Shown here piece by piece: positions 33,958 through 47,800 of a DNA stretch of 64,000 nucleotides. Every line of letters begins with the position of its first letter. The first letter of the stretch is position 1. Position numbers and translations under genes: made by a program. The stretch lies in assembly GCA_034769895.1 (NCBI GenBank), contig CM068367.1, positions 708,754,885-708,818,884 on the forward strand. The letters are read 5' to 3'. The notes beneath the pieces are model-generated. The model searched no databases, had not been told where the DNA came from, and saw only the letters and a list, made by a program, of their open reading frames with translations. This stretch comes from Magicicada septendecula (Eukaryota; Arthropoda; Insecta; Hemiptera; Cicadidae).

Positions 33958-35859
33958 TTAACCATAGTCTGTCATTTCGGTTGCTCTCATGGTCCGGATG
34001 ACCATAGTCTTCATACTTGTTCCGGTACCAGTGACATTTTTATCCTTCACCTTATATCTCATTCTTCTAGCCGTTATTCCTTTGTTGGCTACAAAGCTTA
34101 TGTTGTTCCCCTTATCATATTGTCTTATATACCAATATGTCTCAGGTCCATATGCTGTATGACCTAAAAAATATCTGTGAGGTTCTTCATCTGGTTTATC
34201 AATTATTTGCTTCTCTGAAGCCCCATAATCTGGTTCACCATCATGTATCCATCCTGAAGGTATACATTTTTGTGTCATTGTACACTGGAACTGTCCTGAA
34301 TGGCGCACTAATGGAACACACTCTGGTGATTCACCAGTGCCATCATCACAGTCTGATAAGATGTTATATTTCCATCTTCCTGGAATACACTGTCCAGTCC
34401 AGCGCTGAAACTGATCTGGTCCACATGTTGTATTCCGTTTACCTCTGGTCCTTTCCCAGTAGTAGACTACTGTCTGTTGGTACATTATTTCTGAGATTAC
34501 TTTTAATCTCCTTCCGTAATTTCTGGAATTCCTGATTTCTTCATGGTCGGTAATTGGAATATTATTGACATCCATTAAACCATGGTTCATCATTTCTATT
34601 TCTTCCTTGGTTTTCTTTAATTTCCTTGGAAGTGTTTTCCTCCTTTCCCTTGGTTCCACTTCCATATCTTTAGTATTTTCTGTATTCCCGTTAGTTTTCT
34701 TCTCAGGTAATACTACAACTGGATCCTCTGTTTTGTCATTTGGTATTTCTTCTGGTTCAAGTTTGCTATCATATTTTATTTCTTTGGTCCTTTCCTCTTC
34801 TTCTCTTTTTAATCTGTCCTCTCTCAGTTCCTTATTCATCTCTATCTCCTCCTGGCTCTGACGCACCTGTCCGGTTATATTCGACATAGCGGCTTCCACA
34901 CCGTCGCATCTTTCTGTTACTTGGGTCCTCACTTTATTTACTTCTTCCAAGGCAAATTTCTTGGTCTCCTCCATTTTTGTTTTCTGTTGTTCTTGGACCT
35001 GAGTAATCTCCTTTGTTATTACTTCCCGGACTTCCAGCACTTCGTTTTCTGTTTGACGACATCTTTCGTCTACTTCTCGGATCTGCTGGTTAACAACCAC
35101 AACTTCCTGTTCTAACTTCTTTACGATTGATTTCTTTGTATCGGTTCTCTTTTTATTTATCTCCTCCTTGACTAACTCAATCCTCTCGTCTAACTTATTC
35201 ATGTTCTCTTTGTTAACTTCCCTCAGTTCTTCTTTCAACCTTTGATTATTCTCATCCATCTTCTCCTCCATTTTCTGATTATTTTCCTCCAATTGTTCCC
35301 TCAGTTGTTGATTGTCGCTTTCCATTTTCCTACTTGTTTCCTCCATTTTCTTCTCCATCTTCTTACTCAAGGATTGGTTGTCCCTTTTCAGGTCTTCCAT
35401 TTTCTTATTCAAAGATTGGTTGTTTTCCTCCATCTTCTCTTCTAAATTCTTACTGGTTTCTTCGATCTTCTTATTAGTATTTTCTATCTTATGGCCCAAT
35501 TCTTCCTTAGTGGATTTGTTGTCTTCCTTCAAATCTTCCTTTATGGAATCCAGTTTGTTATTCAAGTCTTCACTCAACTTCTTATTATTCTCGTCCATTC
35601 TCTCTTCCATTTTCATGAACATTTCCATTAATCTGTCCATTTTACTTTCTTTTGTTTTAGATTTCTCCTTCTCTGGGACATTGACTTCCACCGTCAGCGT
35701 TGGTACTTCTAGTTGTTCCTCTGGTGGTTCAGGTTGTTTATGTTCCACCGGGGGTAGTGATTCTTCCCGATCCTCCACGGGTGTTGCCTCCTTATCCCCC
35801 ATGTCAACCTCCTTTTCGGCCTCTGCCGCCCTCTTTTTCGAAGTAGCTCGTCTTTGCAT
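33958..35859 (-). CDS. 633-aa coiled-coil/LDLa protein, copy 2
   Basis: Intact ORF of identical length to copy 1. Differences seen against copy 1 are few and mostly conservative: Leu for Gln at residue 55, Lys for Arg at 209, Glu for Lys at 214, Lys for Gln at 216, Arg for Ile at 238, Ser for Pro at 521 and Val for Ala at 604. All Cys of the LDLa region are preserved. Lack of stops or frameshifts in 1.9 kb shows a young copy or continued selection. Confidence 0.75.
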   Translation of the reverse strand: MQRRATSKKRAAEAEKEVDMGDKEATPVEDREESLPPVEHKQPEPPEEQLEVPTLTVEVNVPEKEKSKTKESKMDRLMEMFMKMEERMDENNKKLSEDLNNKLDSIKEDLKEDNKSTKEELGHKIENTNKKIEETSKNLEEKMEENNQSLNKKMEDLKRDNQSLSKKMEKKMEETSRKMESDNQQLREQLEENNQKMEEKMDENNQRLKEELREVNKENMNKLDERIELVKEEINKKRTDTKKSIVKKLEQEVVVVNQQIREVDERCRQTENEVLEVREVITKEITQVQEQQKTKMEETKKFALEEVNKVRTQVTERCDGVEAAMSNITGQVRQSQEEIEMNKELREDRLKREEEERTKEIKYDSKLEPEEIPNDKTEDPVVVLPEKKTNGNTENTKDMEVEPRERRKTLPRKLKKTKEEIEMMNHGLMDVNNIPITDHEEIRNSRNYGRRLKVISEIMYQQTVVYYWERTRGKRNTTCGPDQFQRWTGQCIPGRWKYNILSDCDDGTGESPECVPLVRHSGQFQCTMTQKCIPSGWIHDGEPDYGASEKQIIDKPDEEPHRYFLGHTAYGPETYWYIRQYDKGNNISFVANKGITARRMRYKVKDKNVTGTGTSMKTMVIRTMRATEMTDYG

Positions 35860-35906
35860 TTTTCTGGTATCTATTAATTAATCGCTGCCAGGCTTATCTT
35901 ATCAAG

Positions 35907-35925
35907 CCCTCTAAGTTGGACGCCA
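35907..35925 (-). promoter_or_regulatory. Primer-binding-site-like sequence, internal region 2
   Basis: Identical to that of internal region 1 and again 3 bp from the LTR end (LTR 3 begins at 35929). Confidence 0.65.
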
Positions 35926-35928
35926 CTT

Positions 35929-38900
35929 TGTAAGCGGACCTCTGTATGCCGGTCGTTACAAAAGATAAAAATTTGATAGAAAATTTTATAAAATAATAAA
36001 ATTTTCAAATAGTAAATGATTTTGTTTATGTTTATTAAGAGGTGTGTATAAGATATAAATCTGTTTTATAAGGTTCTTGTAAAAATTTTAATAACAGGTA
36101 GGTATTAATTGACCGTTGAGCACTTCTTGAAGATTTGAACCAAGTCTGGAGTTAAATAGATTAACTCCAGTTAATAATCGATTGGTGACTTTTCTGGCTG
36201 GTCCAATATCTCGTTCAAATAAAATATTTTCTTCTTACTTAAGTCCTTCAGCCTTAATAAATACCCTTAAATTAACCTGTGAAATAAGTAACAGATAAGA
36301 AATAATGGAAATAAAGATTTATTGACAATTTATATAAATAATCGATTTTTTATCGATGGAGAGCAATTATCGACTCTGTCTCGGGAATTATCGATTGTGT
36401 AATACAGAACAAAATTTATGATATTTAATATATTAAAAGACAGGTTCTTTGAGCGATTAAAATTAATAGTCAGAGAAGGGTGACGAGAAAGTATAACATT
36501 AACAATTAACACAAATACAATAATTATTATTCAATAAAATTTAAATAGTTCCAATAAGTAATGTGTATGTATGTTGTCAAACCAATATGCAGACGATGAC
36601 GTCACTGCTGGAAGATAAAGAAGGCAGGCTTGAATTTCAAAATGGCCGCTACTAGATATGGCGAGTTCACTGCAAAATCTGCATGTCCGAAAATCACGAC
36701 AAAATTACTTTCGTGAATGTCTGAAATCTTCCCGCACTGGTGTAATATGTCTGTTAAGTTATTTGGTGTATTCTGACGAAGTGTTCTGTGTAAACTTGTG
36801 TTGGTTAGTTTATTTTGTATGTGTTCACTTCTTTGAGTTAACGTTCTCAAGATATGGTTATGATTTGTAGAGTGAATTGGTTTAAATATAAGGTTTTACT
36901 GTTTTCTGTCACTCGTATCATGAAGTTAGATGTTTGTTTTCACTATTGTCGTGAATGTATTGATAGCTTTAGCTAAACGCTAGTACCATTTTCGACTCGA
37001 TTTAAAGAACGTTTTGTCACACAACTATTCAGCTTGATATTCAACAAAAGACTAATTAACTTGGTCATAAATTAGGCCCAGTTAATCTTTGAAAAAGTAT
37101 TGTTAACATATTTCGATTTCCCATACACATGATAAAATATTACATTATATATGGAATATATCTATTTTATTCATCACTTTTATGAATTATGAACCTTATT
37201 ATTGGTTTAATCATCTCATTCCCTTTAAATTGATGTATTATAGTCCATAACTGTAGACATTTTGTGGAAATTAACAAATTTTGTTCACTTTTTGGAAATA
37301 TAGGCTCAAAATTGGATTTCCGTCTTTATACGAATTTCCTCCATTTTAAATATTATTAATACTATTATAATAAATTTTAATTAGTCATATTTCTCTTCCT
37401 TTCCTTAAATACATATAAATTAAACCTTTGAACTGGTTTTTTGTGTTAATCTGTAAATTTGACATTGCTCTTTAAAATTAATTAATTTATATATTTTGAA
37501 AATTTACAATATGTTAAGGTATATTTCCTTATTATCATTTTAACTCATAGGATCATTCCTATTAGTGATTAACTGAGTTATCTTATATAAATCTCGCTAG
37601 TTTATAGGATTTATAAGTGAATTATACTGGTTTATATTGTTTCTGTGAATTCACCAAATGGCCTAGATTTTAGAATTTTATATTTCTGTTTTTCTCAAAT
37701 AAATTTAAACTTAATTCCTCCTCTGACTTTACATAATTACAATTATATGAAATTAACATGGTTTATAACTTATTGTGTGGTGTAGTAGTTAATTAACACT
37801 ACGGTTATTAAAATAAATAATTATGAACATTGTTTAGCAATCTGCACAATTGAACATATTGCAGACATGATTTGAACATATATCTTTTAACTATTTTTGA
37901 GTTAACATAGCATACCTCTTGGAACATTATTAATGGTATGTAGGCTATTATTTAGCAAACATAATTCTTTTTAAAACACATAACATAACTCTTATTTTCT
38001 AATAACTCTTACAAATACATTTTACTAACACATTGATTTTAGGACTGTGAATAAACAGTCTATTTAAACATTTTACACTTATTAATATTATATTAATGCC
38101 AGTCCTTTCTGGTCTAAACCATTATTATTTGTGATCCCCTACATCAGTAAACATGAACTCCTATACTCTATTTATTATCATTTTTTACAAATGTCTTGTA
38201 AATACAGATTTACATTAAAATAATAAAATACTGGAAATCTTCCATTTTATTATTTTATTATGCTGTTTATTATTAGATATGAAAGTTGTGATATAGCATA
38301 CTGATAAGTTATAGTATCACCAACTTTAAGTTTATTGCATTTCTAAAAAACACTTACACAAATTCACTTTCACTGTTGGTTCTGATATTTTGAGTCTTAT
38401 TATCTCAGACCAGACCTTTAGTAATCATGGACTGTTAAGACTAGTTTATTTTTTTTATTACACAATAGCTTTAGTCGGATCACTTCTTATAACGCTATAC
38501 AGCACTTTAGTTTTCTCAATAATTACATTTTTATAGGATTTTGGGTATGTTATACTTTCTTTTGCATAGTTTTTGTGGGTTTGGGGTTGATAGTAGTTTA
38601 TATAATAATAGGTTTTACAACGGTGTTTCTTTCATACCATTTCTTCCTCTCCTCCTGTCTTCTTTCTTGTCCTTCTTCGTATCTTCCTTCTGGTCTTCCT
38701 TCTTGTCCTTCTTCTAGTCTTCATTCTTGTCCCTCTTCTAGTCTTCATTCTTGTCCCTCTTCTTGTCTTCATTCTTCTGGTTTTCTTGTCTTCCTTCTTC
38801 ATTCTTGGGTAAACCAAGGTACTTGGTGTTATCTCGACTGAGGTTTAGTTTGGAGCATTTAACTTATTCACTGATACTGACTTTATTCTTCTCTACAGGT

Positions 38901-40370
38901 TTCAGGGTATTGTTTTCTTCCTGTTCACAAACTTTATTCTTCCCTCTTCTTGTTTTTTGGGGTATTTTGGTATTCACCACTCTTTAATTGAGTCTCTTTT
39001 TTCTTGATATGGTCTTATATAACTGGTTTACTGCTCTACTGCTCCTAGCTTCCTGGGTAAATTACTGATATTATTCTATGAGTTGCTTCGATACTTTCTT
39101 TGGTTTTTTAAACAGTGGTTTTTATATATAATGTAATGAGGATTTTTATTTTATCGTGGTTCATTCCTTTGATTCTTTTAAATGTCATTCAATATTATTA
39201 TAACATTTGTTGGTGTAATTAAACTTTATGATTTCATATGACTTAAGATGTAGTGGATTTTCTGTCACGCTACAGAATGCCCTTCTCCAGAAGTAATTTT
39301 TTCAGACTATACTTGCTTTGTCTGAAACAATTGCTTATGATAATTATTCTAGGTTTGTTACTATTTTGGACTTCCTTCCATTTCAACATTTTCTTATTTA
39401 CATTTGAGTTTATATCATTCCCACTTGATCTTCCTTGATAGTAATAGTCATCTGAGTTTCATATTTATTATTTCATTTTCATATTTCTTCTTGTGATATA
39501 GCATACTGATAAGTTAGTATCACCAACTTTAAGTTTATTGCATTTCTAAAAAACACTTACACAAATTCACTTTCACTGTTGGTTCTGATATTTTGAGTCT
39601 TATTATCTCAGACCAGACCTTTAGTAATCATGGACTGTTAAGACTAGTTTATTTTCTTTATTACACAATAGCTTTAGTCGGTTCACTTCTTATAACGCTA
39701 TACAGCACTTTAGTTTTCTCAATAATTACATTTTTATAGGATTTTGGGTATGTTATACTTTCTTTTGCATAGTTTTTGTGGGTTTGGGGTTGATAGTAGT
39801 TTATATAATAATAGGTTTTACAACGGTGTTTCTTTCATACTATTTCTTCCTCTCCTCCTGTCTTCTTTCTTGTCCTTCTTCGTATCTTCCTTCTGGTCTT
39901 CCTTCTTCATTCTTGGGTAAACCAAGGTACTTGGTGTTATCTCGACTGATGTTTAGTTTGGAGCATCTAATTTATTCACTGGTACTGACCTTGTTCTTCT
40001 CTAAAGGTTTCAGGGTATTGTTTTCTTCCTGATCACAAACTTTATTCTTCCCTCTTCTTGTTTTTGGGGTATTTTGGTATTCACCACTCTTAAACTGAGT
40101 CTCTTTCTTCTTGATCTGGTGTTATTTATTTTGTTTACTGCTCCTAGCTTCCTGGGTAAATTACAGATATTATAATATGAGTTGCTTTTGATACTTTCTT
40201 TGATATTTAAACAGTGGTTTTTATATAATGTAATGAGGATTTTTATTTCATCGTGGTTCATTCCTTTGATTTATTTAAATCTCTTTCAATATTATTTTAA
40301 CATTTGTGGTGTAATTAAACTTTATGATTTTATATGACTTAATAAGTAGTGGATTTTCTGTCACGCTACA
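35929..40370 (-). repeat. LTR 3 (4442 bp, shared between units)
   Basis: Differs from LTR 1 mainly by a deletion of about 50 bp near 36970, where GATAGCTTTAG joins CTAAACGCTAG directly. TGACGTCA is at 36597-36604. It shares SNPs with LTR 4 (for example TATTTCTCTTCC near 37390), useful for tracing the order of duplication. Confidence 0.8.
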
Positions 40371-40588
40371 GAATGCCCTTCTCCAGAAGTAATTTTTTCA
40401 GACTATACTTGCTTTGTTTGAAACAATTGCTTATGATAATTATTCTAGGTTTGTTAAAATCTTGGACTTCCTTCCATTTTAAAATTTTCTTATTTATATT
40501 TGAGTTTATATCATTCTCACTTGATCTTCCTTGATAGTAATAGTCATCTGAGTTTCATATTTATTATTTCATTTTCATATTTCTTCTT
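38286..40588. repeat. Tandem duplication spanning the LTR start (2 copies, LTR 3)
   Basis: Copies begin near 38286 and 39491. Same structure as in LTR 1. Confidence 0.75.
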
Positions 40589-41859
40589 AGTATTTTCTCC
40601 TTGGGATATTTCCTCCCTATCGTTCCCTACTTTGTGAGCTGGTTCACTTCAGAGAGGCACTGTACGCTACTTTCCTCTGCTGTCCAATACTTCACACATA
40701 TTTGAGTACAGAGGCAAATCATCTCTGCTCAAAAAACATATTAATCCTGCTGGAATTTTCTTCAGACAGATTAAAAAATTATTCAGAATAGTACACATTT
40801 ATTACTATTTAAAAAAAATATCTTTGGGATACTTCACTTATTACTTATTATATTTCTCAGAGATTTTAATATTCCTATCTTAGTTGTTCTTCTGACTCAT
40901 TAACTGGATGTTTCTTTCATTTGATATTATGGTAGGAAGCTCTTCTATTATTACATTTTTCATCTTTTCTTATCATATAATTCTTTTGGTTATAAATTCT
41001 TTATTACCTTCTAGTGTTTTTTTTTTATTATAATCTGCATTATTTATAGTAGCATATCTTTATGACATTTTTAGACTGTTTCTTCATTCTTAAAATTCCA
41101 CTTGTTCTATTTTCTAGAATTTTTATAACTGTCATTATCATAATTGATATTTAATTCATAAATAATTTTATATTAATTCGTTTAATTACATAATTCTTTG
41201 ACATTATTTTCACATTATTCCTGTCATTGTTATTATACCTTCGAATGATGGTTTTTTATTAATTTCATAATGAGGTCATAATTTCTCCTCATACCACTTC
41301 AAAGTTTCATTATCTCATAATTCCAAATAAGTTTTTGCACTTTATTATATTCAATCACTCAAATCGTATTAAAGAATTTTTTCTTTTTTATTTTCTTTAG
41401 CATCATTTTATGGAAAGGTTTTTACTCTTCATATTGAACTTAGACATGATCATACTGTCCAGAATTATTTGTTTCAATTCTAAATCTGTTTCCTTTCTTC
41501 ATCCCATTATGATCCTTTGTTACCATGGTAACTATTTTCTATGCTTACCATAAATATAGTATGAAATCTCTTCTGTTTATCTCACCAAAGTGTTTTATTA
41601 ATAATTGGTTGGTAAGTTGTACTTATACTTGGTTTGGAAACTTGATTTATACATAATTCAAAATTCACTCTTCTTATATTATTCCATAAAGTTTTCTCAA
41701 ATAATTTGTATGTAAGGTAGGCTTACATGTGTTTTGGCTGGTTTTATTTCTCTAAACTCTCTTGGTATTATTGTCAAAATGTTTCTCTTCAAATTAATAT
41801 TTAGTAAGCTGTCCTTACTTGTTTTTGAATTTAGGTGGTTTCTCATCTAAATTCTCTCC

Positions 41860-42510
41860 TTCTTTATTATTATATTATAGCCATAAAGTTTTTCTTCAAT
41901 AACTTTTATGTAAGGTGGGCTTACATTTGTTTTAAAATTTGGTTGATTTTTCATTCTAATTTCTTCTTGTACATATCTTCTAAATGGTTTCGTTAATAAT
42001 AGTGTAGTAAGATGTACTTACTTTTTCTTTGGAATTTTTAGGATTTTAAATTCTAATTTCTTCTTATATTATTGTCGTAAAGTTTTTCTTCAAATAATTA
42101 TTCATGTAATGTGGTATTACCTTATTTTTGAATTTTGTGGATTATTATATTATAGCCATAAAGTTTTTCTTCAAATACTTGTATGTAATGTGGTATTACC
42201 TTATTTTTGAATTTTGTGGATTTTAAATTCTTCTTGTTACATTCTTCTAAATGGTTTCATTAATAATAGTGTAGTAAGATGTACTTACTTTTTCTTTGGA
42301 ATTTTTAGGATTTTATTCAAATTCTTCTTATTATATTATAGCCATAAGTTTTTCTTCAAATATTTGTATGTAATGTGGTATTACCTTATTTTTGAATTTT
42401 GTGGATTTTATATTATAGCCATAAAGTTTTTCTTCAAATACTTGTATGTAATGTAGTATTACCTTATTTTTGAATTTTGTGGATTTTATTCTAAACTTTT
42501 TCTCTTCTCT
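41860..42510. repeat. Minisatellite in internal region 3 (contracted)
   Basis: Lacks one block of about 180 bp present in the other two copies, which accounts for the 4479-bp length of this internal region. Confidence 0.65.
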
Positions 42511-42878
42511 TCCATTTCTCATTACATTTTTCATAAATAATTGTAATAGTTTTCATAATTATATGGTAAACATATCATATTAGTTTCATAAATATTTTAT
42601 GACTCTTTTCTTGTCTTTATTCAAACTTATTTCTTATTATTATTTTTCCTTTATACCCAGGTGGATGCTTTTTATTATAGTGCATTGTTGCTCATATTTC
42701 CTTTATAAGGTGTAGTTTCTTAATTAATTATTTCTTAAATTCCCATTTTGGTTCTTTGTCCCTTCTTCATCTCATTTTTCTTCAGTGGTATTTACTTTCA
42801 TCTTCTTTGTGGTGGGTTTTTGCCGTTGTCAGTTATCATGACATCAGTCCCTTTTAATGGAGGTGTATGGTTTTTGAT

Positions 42879-44780
42879 TTAACCATAGTCTGTCATTTCG
42901 GTTGCTCTCATGGTCCGGATGACCATAGTCTTCATACTTGTTCCGGTACCAGTGACATTTTTATCCTTCGCCTTATATCTCATTCTTCTAGCCGTTATTC
43001 CTTTGTTGGCTACAAAGCTTATGTTGTTCCCCTTATCATATTGTCTTATATACCAATATGTCTCAGGTCCATATGCTGTATGACCTAAAAAATATCTGTG
43101 AGGTTCTTCATCTGGTTTATCAATTATTTGCTTCTCTGAAGCCCCATAATCTGGTTCACCATCATGTATCCATCCTGAAGGTATACATTTTTGTGTCATT
43201 GTACACTGGAACTGTCCTGGATGGCGCACTAATGGAACACACTCTGGTGATTCACCAGTGCCATCATCACAGTCTGATAAGATATTATATTTCCATCTTC
43301 CTGGAATACACTGTCCAGTCCAGCGCTGAAACTGATCTGGTCCACATGTTGTATTCCGTTTACCTCTGGTCCTTTCCCAGTAGTAGACTACTGTCTGTTG
43401 GTACATTATTTCTGAGATTACTTTTAATCTCCTTCCGTAATTTCTGGAATTCCTGATTTCTTCATGGTCGGTAATTGGAATATTATTGACATCCATTAAA
43501 CCATGGTTCATCATTTCTATTTCTTCCTTGGTTTTCTTTAATTTCCTTGGAAGTGTTTTCCTCCTTTCCCTTGGTTCCACTTCCATATCTTTAGTATTTT
43601 CTGTATTCCCGTTAGTTTTCTTCTCAGGTAATACTACAACTGGATCCTCTGTTTTGTCATTTGGTATTTCTTCTGGTTCAAGTTTGCTATCATATTTTAT
43701 TTCTTTGGTCCTTTCCTCTTCTTCTCTTTTTAATCTGTCCTCTCTCAGTTCCTTATTCATCTCTATCTCCTCCTGGCTCTGACGCACCTGTCCGGTTATA
43801 TTCGACATAGCGGCTTCCACACCGTCGCATCTTTCTGTTACTTGGGTCCTCACTTTATTTACTTCTTCCAAGGCAAATTTCTTGGTCTCCTCCATTTTTG
43901 TTTTCTGTTGTTCTTGGACCTGAGTAATCTCCTTTGTTATTACTTCCCGGACTTCCAGCACTTCGTTTTCTGTTTGACGACATCTTTCGTCTACTTCTCG
44001 GATCTGCTGGTTAACAACCACAACTTCCTGTTCTAACTTCTTTAAAATTGATTTCTTTGTATCGGTTATCTTTTTATTTATCTCCTCCTTGACTAACTCA
44101 ATCCTCTCGTCTAACTTATTCATGTTCTCTTGGTTAACTTCCCTCAGTTCTTCTCTCAACCTTTGATTATTCTCATCCATCTTCTCCTCCATTTTCTGAT
44201 TATTTTCCTCCAATTGTTCCCTCAGTTGTTGATTGTCGCTTTCCATTTTCCTACTTGTTTCCTCCATTTTCTTCTCCATCTTCTTACTCAAGGATTGGTT
44301 GTCCCTTTTCAGGTCTTCCATTTTCTTATTCAAAGATTGGTTGTTTTCCTCCATCTTCTCTTCTAAATTCTTACTGGTTTCTTCGATCTTCTTATTAGTA
44401 TTTTCTATCTTATGGCCCAATTCTTCCTTAGTGGATTTGTTGTCTTCCTTCAAATCTTCCTTTGTGGAATCCAGTTTGTTATTCAAGTCTTCACTCAACT
44501 TCTTATTATTCTCGTCCATTCTCTCTTCCATTTTCATGAACATTTCCATTAATCTGTCCATTTTACTTTCTTTTGTTTTAGATTTCTCCTTCTCTGGGAC
44601 ATTGACTTCCACCGTCTGCGTTGGTACTTCTAGTTGTTCCTCTGGTGGTTCAGGTTGTTTATGTTCCACCGGGGGTAGTGATTCTTCCCGATCCTCCACG
44701 GGTGTTGCCTCCTTATCCCCCATGTCAACCTCCTTTTCGGCCTCTGCCGCCCTCTTTTTCGAAGTAGCTCGTCTTTGCAT
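42879..44780 (-). CDS. 633-aa coiled-coil/LDLa protein, copy 3
   Basis: Intact ORF with the same domains. Seen differences from copy 1: Thr for Ile at residue 106, Glu for Lys at 214 and Leu for Val at 246. This copy belongs to the 5'-most unit of the chain (its 5' LTR is the terminal LTR 4), so it is the one most directly placed behind a complete outer LTR. Confidence 0.75.
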   Translation of the reverse strand: MQRRATSKKRAAEAEKEVDMGDKEATPVEDREESLPPVEHKQPEPPEEQLEVPTQTVEVNVPEKEKSKTKESKMDRLMEMFMKMEERMDENNKKLSEDLNNKLDSTKEDLKEDNKSTKEELGHKIENTNKKIEETSKNLEEKMEENNQSLNKKMEDLKRDNQSLSKKMEKKMEETSRKMESDNQQLREQLEENNQKMEEKMDENNQRLREELREVNQENMNKLDERIELVKEEINKKITDTKKSILKKLEQEVVVVNQQIREVDERCRQTENEVLEVREVITKEITQVQEQQKTKMEETKKFALEEVNKVRTQVTERCDGVEAAMSNITGQVRQSQEEIEMNKELREDRLKREEEERTKEIKYDSKLEPEEIPNDKTEDPVVVLPEKKTNGNTENTKDMEVEPRERRKTLPRKLKKTKEEIEMMNHGLMDVNNIPITDHEEIRNSRNYGRRLKVISEIMYQQTVVYYWERTRGKRNTTCGPDQFQRWTGQCIPGRWKYNILSDCDDGTGESPECVPLVRHPGQFQCTMTQKCIPSGWIHDGEPDYGASEKQIIDKPDEEPHRYFLGHTAYGPETYWYIRQYDKGNNISFVANKGITARRMRYKAKDKNVTGTGTSMKTMVIRTMRATEMTDYG

Positions 44781-44827
44781 TTTTCTGGTATCTATTAATT
44801 AATCGCTGCCAGGCTTATCTTATCAAG

Positions 44828-44846
44828 CCCTCTAAGTTGGACGCCA
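44828..44846 (-). promoter_or_regulatory. Primer-binding-site-like sequence, internal region 3
   Basis: Same sequence and same 3-bp spacing to the LTR end as in the other two units (LTR 4 begins at 44850). Confidence 0.65.
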
Positions 44847-44849
44847 CTT

Positions 44850-47800
44850 TGTAAGCGGACCTCTGTATGCCGGTCGTTACAAAAGATAAAAATTTGATAG
44901 AAAATTTTATAAAATAATAAAATTTTCAAATAGTAAATGATTTTGTTTATGTTTATTAAGAGGTGTGTATAAGATATAAATCTGTTTTATAAGGTTCTTG
45001 TAAAAATTTTAATAACAGGTAGGTATTAATTGACCGTTGAGCACTTCTTGAAGATTTGAACCAAGTCTGGAGTTAAATAGATTAACTCCAGTTAATAATC
45101 GATTGGTGACTTTTCTGGCTGGTCCAATATCTCGTTCAAATAAAATATTTTCTTCTTACTTAAGTCCTTCAGCCTTAATAAATACCCTTAAATTAACCTG
45201 TGAAATAAGTAACAGATAAGAAATAATGGAAATATAAAGATTTATTGACAATTTATATAAATAATCGATTTTTTATCGATGGAGAGCAATTATCGACTCT
45301 GTCTCGGGAATTATCGATTGTGTCATACAGAACAAAATTTATGATATTTAATATATTAAAAGACAGGTTCTTTGAGCGATTAAAATTAATAGTCAGAGAA
45401 GGGTGACGAGAAAGTATAACATTAACAATTAACACAAATACAATAATTATTATTCAATAAAATTTAAATAGTTCCAATAAGTAATGTGTATGTATGTTGT
45501 CAAACCAATATGCAGACGATGACGTCACTGCTGGAAGATAAAGAAGGCAGGCTTGAATTTCAAAATGGCCACTACTAGATATGGCGAGTTCACTGCAAAA
45601 TCTGCATGTCCGAAAATCACGACAAAATTACCTTCGTGAATGTCTGAAATCTTCCCGCACTGGTGTAATATGTCTGTTAAGTTATTTGGTGTATTCTGAC
45701 GAAGTGTTCTGTGTAAACTTGTGTTGGTTAGTTTATTTTGTATGTGTTCACTTCTTTGAGTTAACGTTCTCAAGATATGGTTATGATTTGTAGAGTGAAT
45801 TGGTTTAAATATAAGGTTTTACTGTTTTCTGTCACTCGTATCATGAAGTTAGATGTTTGTTTTCACTATTGTCGTGAACGTATTGATAGCTTTAGTTTTA
45901 AAAAGTGTCTAATTCGTCTAACTCTCGTTTCACTTATTTTAATGGCAAAACGCTAGTACCATTTTCGACTCGATTTAAAGAACGTTTTGTCACACAACTA
46001 TTCAGCTTGATATTCAACAAAAGACTAATTAACTTGGTCATAAATTAGGCCCAGTTAATCTTTGAAAAAGTATTGTTAACATATTTCGATTTCCCATACA
46101 CATGATAAAATATTACATTATATATGGAATTTATCTATTTTATTCATCACTTTTATGAATTATGAACCTTATTATTGGTTTAATCATCTCATTCCCTTTA
46201 AATTGATGTATTATAGTCCATAACTGTAGACATTTTGTGGAAATTAACAAATTTTGTTCACTTTTTGGAAATATAGGCTCAAAATTGGATTTCCGTCTTT
46301 ATACGAATTTCCTCCATTTTAAATATTATTAATACTATTATAATAAATTTTAATTAGTCATATTTCTCTTCCTTTCCTTAAATACATATAAATTAAACCT
46401 TTGAACTGGTTTTTTGTGTTAATCTGTAAATTTGACATTGCTCTTTAAAATTAATTAATTTATATATTTTGAAAATTTACAATATGTTAAGGTATATTTC
46501 CTTATTATCATTTTAACTCATAGGATCATTCCTATTAGTGATTAACTGAGTTATCTTATATAAATCTCGCTAGTTTATAGGATTTATAAGTGAATTATAC
46601 TGGTTTATATTGTTTCTGTGAATTCACCAAATGGCCTAGATTTTAGAATTTTATATTTCTGTCTTTCTCAAATAAATTTAAACTTAATTCCTCCTCTGAC
46701 TTTACATAATTACAATTATATGAAATTAACATGGTTTATAACTTATTGTGTGGTGTAATAGTTAATTAACACTACGGTTATTAAAATAAATAATTATGAA
46801 CATTGTTTAGCAATCTGCACAATTGAACATATTGCAGACATGATTTGAACATATATCTTTTAACTATTTTTGAGTTAACATAGCATACCTCTTGGAACAT
46901 TATTAATGGTATGTAGGCTATTATTTAGCAAACATAATTCTTTTTAAAACACATAACATAACTCTTATTTTCTAATAACTCTTACAAATACATTTTACTA
47001 ACACATTGATTTTAGGACTGTGAATAAACAGTCTATTTAAACATTTTACACTTATTAATATTATATTAATGCCAGTCCTTTCTGGTCTAAACCATTATTA
47101 TTTGTGATCCCCTACATCAGTAAACATGAACTCCTATACTCTATTTATTATCATTTTTTACAAATGTCTTGTAAATACAGATTTACATTAAAATAATAAA
47201 ATACTGGAAATCTTCCATTTTATTATTTTATTATGCTGTTTATTATTAGATATGAAAGTTGTGATATAGCATACTGATAAGTTATAGTATCACCAACTTT
47301 AAGTTTATTGCATTTCTAAAAAACACTTACACAAATTCACTTTCACTGTTGGTTCTGATATTTCGAGTCTTATTATCTCAGACCAGACCTTTAGTAATCA
47401 TGGACTGTTAAGACTAGTTTATTTTTTTTATTACACAATAGCTTTAGTCGGATCACTTCTTATAACGCTATACAGCACTTTAGTTTTCTCAATAATTACA
47501 TTTTTATAGGATTTTGGGTATGTTATACTTTCTTTTGCATAGTTTTTGTGGGTTTGGGGTTGATAGTAGTTTATATAATAATAGGTTTTACAACGGTGTT
47601 TCTTTCATACTATTTCTTCCTCTCCTCCTGTCTTCTTTCTTGTCCTTCTTCGTATCTTCCTTCTGGTCTTCCTTCTTGTCCTTCTTCTAGTCTTCATTCT
47701 TGTCGCTCTTCTAGTCTTCATTCTTGTCCCTCTTCTTGTCTTCATTCTTCTGGTTTTCTTGTCTTCCTTCTTCATTCTTGGGTAAACCAAGGTACTTGGT

